Source of the DNA: CAIMUX01 sp964473865
Lineage (GTDB): Bacteria > Eisenbacteria > RBG-16-71-46 > CAIMUX01
Direction of reading: 5' to 3'
DNA length: 64,000 bases
Assembly: GCA_964473865.1 (NCBI GenBank)
Contig: CAYYQN010000025.1
Location: forward strand, 1 to 64,000
This document shows positions 57,611 to 64,000 of the stretch, piece after piece. A program made the position numbers and the translations under genes. The notes beneath the pieces are model-generated. The model made no database searches. It saw nothing but the letters and a program-made list of their open reading frames with translations, and was not told where the DNA came from. How positions within the stretch are numbered: the stretch's first letter is position 1; the number at the start of each line of letters is the position of its first letter.

Positions 57611-58291
57611 ATGAGGATGGAACGGACCGGTCCGGGGCGGGAATCGCGGCGGCCTTCGCCGGCGGAACAGGCGTGGCGGGCCGATGACGAGGACGAAGAT
57701 GACGATGAGACCCCGCCGGAGGAGGCCAAGAAGGCTGACACCGAGGAACCCCGCATGGCGGAAAGGTTCCTGCGCGCGCGGACCATCCTCGTCTCCGAGC
57801 CGATCAGCAGCGACCTGGCCAAGCGGATCTACCAGGGACTGATCCTCCTGGAATCCGAGGACCCGGAAAAGATGATCACGGTGGTGATCAACTCCCCGGG
57901 CGGCGAGGCGGACACCGGATTCGGGATCTACGACATGATCCGTTTCGTGGGCCCGCCGGTGCGCACGGTGGTGGCCGGACTCTGCGCCTCCGCCGCGGTC
58001 ATGGTGTTCCTGGCGGCGGAACCGGCGCACCGGTTCAGCCTGCCCAACTCGCGTTTCCTGCTGCACCAGCCGTCGTCGGCCAACTTCGGGCAGGCTTCCG
58101 ACCTCGAGATCGCCTCGCGGGAGATCCTGAAGCTGCGCGACCGATACAATGAGATCGTGGCTCACGAGACCGGCAAGACCCTGCTGCAGGTGACGGAAGA
58201 CACGGATCGCGATTTCTGGATGTCGGCCCAGGATGCGCTGGAGTACGGCCTGGTCCGCAAGGTCGTCACCCATCGCCGGGAGATGGACTAG
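57611..58291 (+). CDS. clpP: ATP-dependent Clp protease proteolytic subunit with acidic N-terminal extension
   Basis: Self-compartmentalising serine protease, 226 residues. Catalytic triad in context: Ser in VAGLCASAAVMVFLAAEP near 126, His in FLLHQPSS near 151, Asp in EDTDRDFWMSAQDALEYGLV near 199. VINSPGGEADTGFGIYDMI is the oxyanion/handle region. The 55-residue N-terminal tail is unusual: highly acidic (DDEDEDDDETPPEE), replacing the short axial loops of standard ClpP. GLCASAAVM also differs from the usual GQAASMGA. It may be one of several ClpP paralogues; no ClpX or ClpA is adjacent. ATG 57611 follows GAGGAGGAAG. Confidence 0.88.
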   Translation: MRMERTGPGRESRRPSPAEQAWRADDEDEDDDETPPEEAKKADTEEPRMAERFLRARTILVSEPISSDLAKRIYQGLILLESEDPEKMITVVINSPGGEADTGFGIYDMIRFVGPPVRTVVAGLCASAAVMVFLAAEPAHRFSLPNSRFLLHQPSSANFGQASDLEIASREILKLRDRYNEIVAHETGKTLLQVTEDTDRDFWMSAQDALEYGLVRKVVTHRREMD

Positions 58292-58351
58292 CCCTGATCC
58301 GGCAATCCTCCACGGCGCAAACCGCCTTCGGCTCGCGCCGAATCAGGACTA

Positions 58352-58373
58352 GCAGGGTTCTTCGGCACCCTGC
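58352..58373. terminator. Hairpin between clpP and the MDH-like gene
   Basis: GCAGGGT-N8-ACCCTGC, 60 bp past the clpP stop, in the convergent gap. Confidence 0.5.
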
Positions 58374-58395
58374 CAGGCGGTGGTCAGATGATTGT

Positions 58396-58421
58396 GCGGA
58401 GGCGGAACCCGCCGCCTCCGC
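58396..58421. terminator. Strong bidirectional hairpin between convergent genes
   Basis: GCGGAGGCGG pairs perfectly with CCGCCTCCGC around AACCCG (10-bp stem), 20 bp from the stop of the MDH-like gene; it can serve both genes. Confidence 0.6.
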
Positions 58422-58441
58422 CGCAAGGAGTCAGGTGACTC

Positions 58442-59449
58442 TCAAGCTCCGAGGATCTGGTCGACCTCGCGGCATGTCCTCTCGACCGCGTCGGCGGACA
58501 GCGCGAGGTCGCCCCTCTCCTTGGCCGTCAGGTCGACCTCGATGATGCGCTCGAGGCCGTCCTTGCCGATGACGGCGGGCACGCCGACGAAGAGGTCCCG
58601 CACGCCGTACTCCCCCTGCAGCAGGCCGCAGACCGCCAGGATCTTCTTCTTGTCGTAGATGATCGCTTCGGCCATCTCCAACGCGCTCAGCGCCGGCGAG
58701 ACGAAGGCGGAGCCGAAACCCAGAAGTCCGACCACCTCGCCGCCCGCCTTGCGCGTCCGGTCCTCGATGGCATCCAACCGGTCGGGCGCAATGAACGACT
58801 CGACCGGCATCCCCGCGATGCGGCAGCAGCTCCGCACCGGGACCATGGTGTCCCCATGACCGCCCAACACCATCGCTTCGACGTTCTCCACGCTGATTCC
58901 GGCCTCCTGGGCGATGAAGTAGCGGTAGCGCGCCGAGTCCAACACCCCCGCCATTCCCAGCAGCCGGTTGCGCGGCACGCCGAGCTTCTTGTGGAGCGTG
59001 TAGACGATGGCGTCCAGCGGATTGGCGATCGAGATGATCATCGCCTGGGGACAAAATCGGCGGATGGCCTCGGCCACTTCGCTCGTGACCTTCAGGTTGG
59101 TGGCCAGAAGCTCCTCGCGCGAGGGAAACGTGCCGTCCGGTCGGGCCTTCCGCGGCACCCCCGCGGTGTTGATGACCAGGGAGCACCCCTCGAGGATGGC
59201 GTAGTCCCGGCCGGCCAGCAGCGCGACGTCGCTGCCGGTGAGGGGTGCGCCCTCCGCGATGTCGAGCGCCTTGCCCTGCGCCACCGACTGCTTCAGCACC
59301 ACCGCCTGCTTCTCGGGCGGATCCGCGGGGTTCGCAAAGGGGGCGGGATCGGTCACGGCCACGGTCTTGGCGAGGCGCCGCCGCGCGAGCTCCTGCACGA
59401 GCACCCCACCGATGTTGCCGGCGCCGATCACTCCGATCTTGTTCAGCAC
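58442..59449 (-). CDS. Malate/lactate dehydrogenase family protein with enlarged loops
   Basis: NAD-dependent 2-hydroxyacid dehydrogenase, 335 residues. Motifs: KIGVIGAGNIGGVLVQELARR, QGKALDIAEGAPLTGSDV, VINTAGVPRKA, SIANPLDAIVYTLHKKLGVPRNRLLGMAGVLDSARYRYFIAQ, and GGHGDTMVPV with the catalytic His. Two places are longer than in normal MDH: about 15 extra residues after the second strand (DPAPFANPADPPEKQAVVLKQ) and a longer active-site loop (RKARPDGTFPSREELLATN instead of RKPGMSRDDLL). Malate is the likely substrate by family, but the loop changes make that less sure. GTG 59449 has AAGGAGATCG upstream; the in-frame opening that continues upstream has no ribosome site. Confidence 0.85.
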   Translation of the reverse strand: MLNKIGVIGAGNIGGVLVQELARRRLAKTVAVTDPAPFANPADPPEKQAVVLKQSVAQGKALDIAEGAPLTGSDVALLAGRDYAILEGCSLVINTAGVPRKARPDGTFPSREELLATNLKVTSEVAEAIRRFCPQAMIISIANPLDAIVYTLHKKLGVPRNRLLGMAGVLDSARYRYFIAQEAGISVENVEAMVLGGHGDTMVPVRSCCRIAGMPVESFIAPDRLDAIEDRTRKAGGEVVGLLGFGSAFVSPALSALEMAEAIIYDKKKILAVCGLLQGEYGVRDLFVGVPAVIGKDGLERIIEVDLTAKERGDLALSADAVERTCREVDQILGA

Positions 59450-59638
59450 GAGTCGATCTCCTTTCCGGGACTTCTCCGGGTCTCGCGCCGCCCGGCGCAC
59501 AGGTCCGGGCGGGCGTGGCGCGCCGCGGCCACACGTCACCGGGCGCGCGGACCGTGGCTGCGTATCCGAAGATTTCTCATCAGCGAGCATCCCGGTGTCA
59601 ACACCAGAACCGGGTTCGCCGCTTCTGATCAGCGAGAC

Positions 59639-59668
59639 TTGGAGTCTCCGTTCAGAACGGAGTACGCT
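59639..59668 (+). promoter_or_regulatory. Promoter with a palindromic operator in its spacer
   Basis: TTGGAG and TACGCT are 18 bp apart, and the spacer is almost entirely the palindrome CTCCGTTCAGAACGGAG (59646-59662). The predicted start is only ~10 nt before ATG 59685. A repressor bound here would block the polymerase. Confidence 0.5.
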
Positions 59669-59684
59669 AGCCGCGGTCATCGCC

Positions 59685-62600
59685 ATGAGTGAAGAGACGC
59701 CGAGATCGCCTGCGCCAACCCCGGACAAGGATGGCGCCACCGCGCCCGCCGCCGCAGATGCGCCGGCCGGGGCGGACGGAGTTGCCGTTTCGGCAGCGCC
59801 GACCTCAGGTGCGTCGGCCGCCCCCACCGCCGCGGATGCGCCGGCCGGGGCGGACAGACTCGACTCCGCCGCGGCCTCGGCTACGTGGAGTTCCGGCGCG
59901 CTCGGGGCCGCCCTGCGTGAGCTGGAATCCCAGTTCACCCTGGTCATGGGGCGGCCGGAACGGGTCACCGAAGCCTGCCGGATCATCGCGGCGGAACTTG
60001 CCGCAATCGGCGATCCGCAGCTCGCGCGCGACATCGATGCGCGGGCGGTAGCGCTGCTCACGTTGCGCCAGGGCGGCGTTGCGCTGGCGTTGCTACCGTA
60101 TCTGGAGACGCGCGCGGGCGCGGGCGGAGAACCTGGCCTGATCGTCCGGGGGCTTCTGGCCGCCCGAGACGACCTGGTTCGCCGGCGCGGGATCGAGGTG
60201 GCGTGTTCGGCGATGGCTTCGGGGCGCGTGACGGCCGACGGTCCGGTGCTGAGCGGGATCGCATCCGCGCTGGAACTGGACGCGACTGCGGCTGCGGACA
60301 CGGCGCTGTTGCGCGGCATTGAGACCGCCTGGCGCGAGAACTCCCCCGGGCCCGGACCCGAGGACGATCCGCTTGAGCGGCAGCTTCTGCACGGGACGAC
60401 GCCGGAGGCGCGGCTCCTGGCCGCGCGGTTGCTCGATCTCTCGGGGGCCCCCGTGCCTGTGGAGCGGCTCCGGCGCCTCTTCGGCGCGGACGTGGCGACC
60501 CTGATCGCGCCGTACCTGGAGTACACCCGGGCCACGCACCGGGACCTTGTGGAGCTGACGCCCGAGTCGCAACTCGCCCCGACTCTCCTCTCCTCGTTGC
60601 GCGACGCCGAACGCACCCTCGGCGGACCGCTTCTCGGGGAAGTGCTGGGAGAACTCGGGTGGAGCCGGCTGGCCTGGGGCTTTTCCTGCCAGCGCCTGAT
60701 CGGCCTGAGCCTCGATGGCGGGTTCCCCCTGGCGGTCACTCCCGCCGAGGCGTTGTTCCTGAGTTCCTGCGGGCCGGCGCGGCGCGCGTGGGACCGGTTC
60801 GTCGTTGTCGCCCACGGCGGGTCGGCTTCGGCATCCGACAGCGGCGACGAAGAGGTAGAGGCGGTCCAGCGATTCCGGAAGTACAACCTCCTGCACGCCG
60901 AGCTCCTGGGCGAGATCCTGGAGGTCGCGCCTCTCACGCCGGTCAAGGCGAGACGGATCCTCGAACGCCTGGAACAGGTTGTCGGACACTTCGCGGCGCT
61001 CTTCCGAGGACACTCCGAGGATGCGGCCCGCGTGGAGGAACGCTACGCCGCGCTCTGCGCCGAAGTGCTGCGCAGTATTGGGCTCGCACCGGACGCCCAG
61101 CCGCTGGACGCCGAGGCCACCCGGATCGTGCAGATGTTCGAGGATCCTCGGTCGCTCGACGAGGTGCGCACCCTGCACGGCCTGAAGCGCTACCTGCACC
61201 AGGAGGGGTTGCGCCTCGCCTTCCGCGCCTTCCGCTCCGGCCGGGCCACGAACCGGACGGTGGATCTGGCCCTGGCGAGCGCGAGCCGGGTGCTGCACGT
61301 GGTGCGCCGCATCCGCTACATCGACTTCGAGCCGGACCCGCTTGCCGAGCCGGGCGTTCTGCCCTATCCGGTGGCGCTCATCGCCGAGGTCCTCGGTCGC
61401 CGCCTGGTCCACGGCAAGGTCGAATCTCCCGACTTCGAGATCCTGGCCTACGGAAACGAAGTCCAGATCTTCATCGGATTCCGGAACCACCCGGTCTTCC
61501 TGCGCCTCGACCTCTCGCCTCCCCAGCGCGGCGGCATGATCGATCTCGAGTACTACGGCGTGAGCCAGTACGAACTCGACCAGCACCCGGATCTCTCGCT
61601 GCAGTGGGTGCAGCGGGTGTTTCGCCGCCTCGACTTCGACGTCAACTTGGAGCAGTACCGCCTGCATGTTCGCTACGACAAGGAGCGCGCGCTCGACCTC
61701 GGAGATCTGCTCGCGCACGTGCGGGTCCTGGGATTCCTTCTTCCCCACCTGATGGAACTCGACTGGGTGATCGCCGCGCTCGACTACCCGGAAGCGGCGA
61801 AGGCCAGGGTCGCCGACGCCTGGGCCGATCTCGCGCCTTGCTGGGGTTGGCTGCCGCTCGCGGAACTGCTGACTCGCGACCGGCGGCGCATCCGGTGCGG
61901 AGTCGCGGCGGATCCGGCGGGCGAGCGGGAGGTCGCGTGGGACGGACAAGGAGAGTACCGCGACCGTTTCACCGGCGTGCCGGACCGGACGGCGTGGGAT
62001 CGGATCCACGCGCAGCTCGAGTCCGGCGGCCTGGCGCGATTCGTCTTCTGGGACGACTTGACGGAGCCGCCGGTGGCGCAAATCCCCCTCGAGACCCGTC
62101 TCTTCCATCCCCTGCGCGAGGCGGTGCACCTGGGCGGCTTGCGGGAGACTCTGGCCGGACCGGTGCCGACCGCGCCCGGAGATACGCCGGCGCCGCACGA
62201 GGCCGAGGAACTGGCTCGGCTGCTCGCCGCCGGCGGCGCCGATCTGCTGGAGGCGGCCCGGGTCGCGGCGGTCGTCGGGTCGGTCGAGCGGCATCTGCGC
62301 TTCGTGACCAGCGGCACGATCCAGGGATATCCGGTGCAGCGCGCCACGCTGGTCCTGCGGGGCGAGCGCGTGGACCTGTCGGTGCTGCGGGATGTCGACG
62401 GAATCTGCCGCCTTGCCCTGGCGCTGGACTGCCCGATCCGCACCTGGACCGGCATCCGCGGCGGGCCCCCGTGCGGCGCCGGTCCCCGCCTGCGCAGCCT
62501 CGAGCTGGTGCGACGTCTGCGGCGCGACAACTATGTGAACCCCGGATACGAGACCTCCGTCCTGCAGGCGGGCGGGCCACCGGCCCTGGCGGCCGTCTTC

Positions 62601-64000
62601 GCCCTGCCGAATGCGCTTGCCCCGCCGCGTCACGCCCCGGGAGACCGGGTCGTGCCGGGGATTGTGGCCTCCCCCGGCGTGGCGACCGGATTCGCCCGCT
62701 TCGGCGCCGAGGGTCGCCCGGCCGAGGACTTGGACGGCGCCATCCTCTTCGCGCCCGCGATCCGGCCGGATGATGCGCCATTGCTGCGCCGTTCCGCCGC
62801 CGTGGTCTCGACCGGCGGTGGGATCCTGAGCCACGCCGGCCTGATCGCACTCGAGATGCACAAGCCCGCCCTCGTCATCTCCGGCCACTGGCGCCGCGAG
62901 GCGGACGGCTCCTGCCGCCTGGCTTACCGGCATCTCGACTTCCGCGAGGAGGAGCGGGCCATCGGCCCGTACGCGGTGCGCCTGCGCCGCGACCTTCGCG
63001 AGCGCGAGGAGATGCTCCGGGAGGGAGACCTCGTCGTGGTGGACGCGGAGATCGGGACCCTCACGGTCCTGGGCCAGGACCGGGACGCGCTGGCCCTGCA
63101 AGAGGAGCTCCGCCGGCTCGACCTTGTGGCCGCGGAGTTGGGCCGCGAAGAGGCCGGGCCACAGCTTCTCGCGCTGCGCGGGCGCTGGCATCGAGCGGTG
63201 CACCAACTGGAGAAGCTGCTCGGACGGCTCGACCGGCCCGCCCTCGCCCGTCACGCCGCACGGGAGTTGCTCTTCGCGCGGAGTGTCGTCTCCGCGGTGC
63301 GCGGCCGCGACGATGTGAGTGCCTTGCTCCAGTCGCTCTTCGCCAATCGCATCGTCGGCGAAGCCGCCCGGCAGGCCGCGCGCCGCCAGCACGCGGAGCT
63401 CTCGCGCCGCCACGCCGCCTATGTGGGTGAGGCGCTGCGGATCATCCCGATCTCGGACAGCGTGCCGGAGATCCTGCATCTTCGTCTGGGGGTGATTCGA
63501 GTGCGGCGCCGCCTGGACGCGCTGGCCCGATTGCTCAACGCGGTCCGTCTGGCGACGGCCTATGCCGGGCAGCACCCGGATCTGGATCTCTGCGCCCGGC
63601 GCCGTCTCGAGGAGTTGCGCGAGTCGGTTCGGCGTGAACTGGAATCGGCCCCGGCCGGAGGTGACAGCGTTCCGCCGGCAGAGACGCCGTGGATGCGGCG
63701 GCATCTCCTGGCTCGACTGCAGTGGCTGGACCGGCTCCTGCCCGGGTCCATCGACGGCGCGACCGCGGCGAGCAGCGCGGCGGGGTCGACCATGGAGGCT
63801 CGGGAGCTGCCGGCGCCGCGGCCCGTCCTCGCTCGGGGGGTGGCCGGGCGGCTGATTCTGCACAGCGAGGACGGCGGACAGGAGCTGGCGCCGTTTGTGG
63901 GAAGCAAGGGAGCGAACCTCGGCGAAGTGGTGCGGATTCTCGGCCCCGAGCGGGTGCCCCGTTTCTTCTCGATTACCGACGCGGCCTTTCAAGGCTTCCT
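59685..64000 (+). CDS. Very large PEP-utilising/pyruvate-phosphate-dikinase-like enzyme, 3' end cut by window
   Basis: The frame is open from ATG 59685 to the window edge, at least 1438 residues. The N-terminal ~75 are Ala/Pro-rich with a repeated AADAPAGAD unit. Residues ~75-950 form a helical and beta-rich region without a match. Near residue 1040 is the swivelling phosphohistidine domain (VVSTGGGILSHAGLIALEMHKPALVISG, His in SHAG). A long helical stretch follows, and at ~1403 begins the nucleotide-binding domain (FVGSKGANLGEVVRIL), normally the first domain in PEP synthase and PPDK. The phosphohistidine domain thus precedes the ATP-grasp domain, the reverse of the usual order. Whether a PEP/pyruvate barrel follows lies outside the window. 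Start ATG has no strong Shine-Dalgarno. Confidence 0.75.
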   Translation, partial: MSEETPRSPAPTPDKDGATAPAAADAPAGADGVAVSAAPTSGASAAPTAADAPAGADRLDSAAASATWSSGALGAALRELESQFTLVMGRPERVTEACRIIAAELAAIGDPQLARDIDARAVALLTLRQGGVALALLPYLETRAGAGGEPGLIVRGLLAARDDLVRRRGIEVACSAMASGRVTADGPVLSGIASALELDATAAADTALLRGIETAWRENSPGPGPEDDPLERQLLHGTTPEARLLAARLLDLSGAPVPVERLRRLFGADVATLIAPYLEYTRATHRDLVELTPESQLAPTLLSSLRDAERTLGGPLLGEVLGELGWSRLAWGFSCQRLIGLSLDGGFPLAVTPAEALFLSSCGPARRAWDRFVVVAHGGSASASDSGDEEVEAVQRFRKYNLLHAELLGEILEVAPLTPVKARRILERLEQVVGHFAALFRGHSEDAARVEERYAALCAEVLRSIGLAPDAQPLDAEATRIVQMFEDPRSLDEVRTLHGLKRYLHQEGLRLAFRAFRSGRATNRTVDLALASASRVLHVVRRIRYIDFEPDPLAEPGVLPYPVALIAEVLGRRLVHGKVESPDFEILAYGNEVQIFIGFRNHPVFLRLDLSPPQRGGMIDLEYYGVSQYELDQHPDLSLQWVQRVFRRLDFDVNLEQYRLHVRYDKERALDLGDLLAHVRVLGFLLPHLMELDWVIAALDYPEAAKARVADAWADLAPCWGWLPLAELLTRDRRRIRCGVAADPAGEREVAWDGQGEYRDRFTGVPDRTAWDRIHAQLESGGLARFVFWDDLTEPPVAQIPLETRLFHPLREAVHLGGLRETLAGPVPTAPGDTPAPHEAEELARLLAAGGADLLEAARVAAVVGSVERHLRFVTSGTIQGYPVQRATLVLRGERVDLSVLRDVDGICRLALALDCPIRTWTGIRGGPPCGAGPRLRSLELVRRLRRDNYVNPGYETSVLQAGGPPALAAVFALPNALAPPRHAPGDRVVPGIVASPGVATGFARFGAEGRPAEDLDGAILFAPAIRPDDAPLLRRSAAVVSTGGGILSHAGLIALEMHKPALVISGHWRREADGSCRLAYRHLDFREEERAIGPYAVRLRRDLREREEMLREGDLVVVDAEIGTLTVLGQDRDALALQEELRRLDLVAAELGREEAGPQLLALRGRWHRAVHQLEKLLGRLDRPALARHAARELLFARSVVSAVRGRDDVSALLQSLFANRIVGEAARQAARRQHAELSRRHAAYVGEALRIIPISDSVPEILHLRLGVIRVRRRLDALARLLNAVRLATAYAGQHPDLDLCARRRLEELRESVRRELESAPAGGDSVPPAETPWMRRHLLARLQWLDRLLPGSIDGATAASSAAGSTMEARELPAPRPVLARGVAGRLILHSEDGGQELAPFVGSKGANLGEVVRILGPERVPRFFSITDAAFQGF

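Noticed and set aside
59450..60946. 499-codon N-terminal extension of the MDH-like gene
   Set aside because: Ser/Arg/Ala-rich translation overlapping the divergent PEP-utilising gene; AAGGAG and GTG at 59449 define the real start.
60093..63992. 1299-codon minus-strand open frame
   Set aside because: Antisense to the PEP-utilising gene, whose phosphohistidine and GSKGANL motifs are on the plus strand; the antisense protein has no recognisable motif.

Overview
The window is high-GC bacterial DNA, densely coded on both strands. It reads like an uncultured FCB-group bacterium, with Candidatus Eisenbacteria or Krumholzibacteria-like lineages as my best guess. The reasons are secreted proteins ending in FlgD-type Ig domains, strings of six-cysteine 'GACC' repeats, an unusual 'SWGxIK..YR' C-terminus on three secreted proteins, one PEP-CTERM protein, a gliding-type (GldA/F/G-like) ABC cassette, and PilT next to a DUF4388 protein. 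No rRNA, tRNA or CRISPR array was seen. The taxonomic call is inference.

Layout. 1-3.6 kb: a CapD/FlaA1-type nucleotide-sugar dehydratase cut by the left edge, a PEP-CTERM protein and a first SWGxIK protein. 3.9-10.3 kb: Yip1, macro-like, AI-2E permease, CvpA, PHP-FlgD, SAM hydroxide adenosyltransferase and a small very basic Thr/Tyr/Arg repeat protein. 10.4-15.1 kb: a four-gene Gld-like ABC operon. 15.2-19.8 kb: an MltD-like lytic transglycosylase, a roughly 300-bp inverted-repeat element, a CheX-CheY pair and proS. 19.8-30.1 kb: a SpoIVB-like S55 protease with a propeller partner, a glycosyltransferase, an outer-membrane barrel, a DUF4388/degenerate-PilT protein overlapping pilT, and a second SWGxIK protein.

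30.4-48.7 kb is the accessory-looking heart of the window. It holds a 1178-residue kinase-ATPase-TPR protein with eroded catalytic motifs, a small lipoprotein behind a near-perfect sigma-54 promoter, a LytM/M23-like secreted protein, a TPR-sigma-54 activator, a GAF-sigma-54 activator, an 11-repeat six-cysteine SWGxIK protein, and a VCBS/FG-GAP protein. Between these genes are three copies of an unannotated 21-codon gene. Each copy encodes a hydrophobic micropeptide ending in RGRAGW. Each has a perfect AGGAGG six bases before its ATG, and a CCCGC-N4-GCGGG hairpin exactly 22 nt before that Shine-Dalgarno. The two transcription units carry -24/-12 sigma-54 promoters and end in hairpins. I propose this sigma-54/hairpin-leader/micropeptide arrangement as the candidate undescribed system: the two enhancer-binding proteins are plausible activators, and the peptides and the lipoprotein plausible outputs. 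The sequence elements are seen directly; the regulatory wiring is inference.

48.6-64 kb returns to housekeeping: two glycosyltransferases, an M50 site-2 protease, a malic enzyme with phosphotransacetylase domain, Mrp/ApbC, a DUF2225-like protein, trmB, dCMP deaminase, clpP, an MDH-like dehydrogenase with enlarged loops, and a very long PEP-utilising enzyme of unusual domain order that runs off the right edge.
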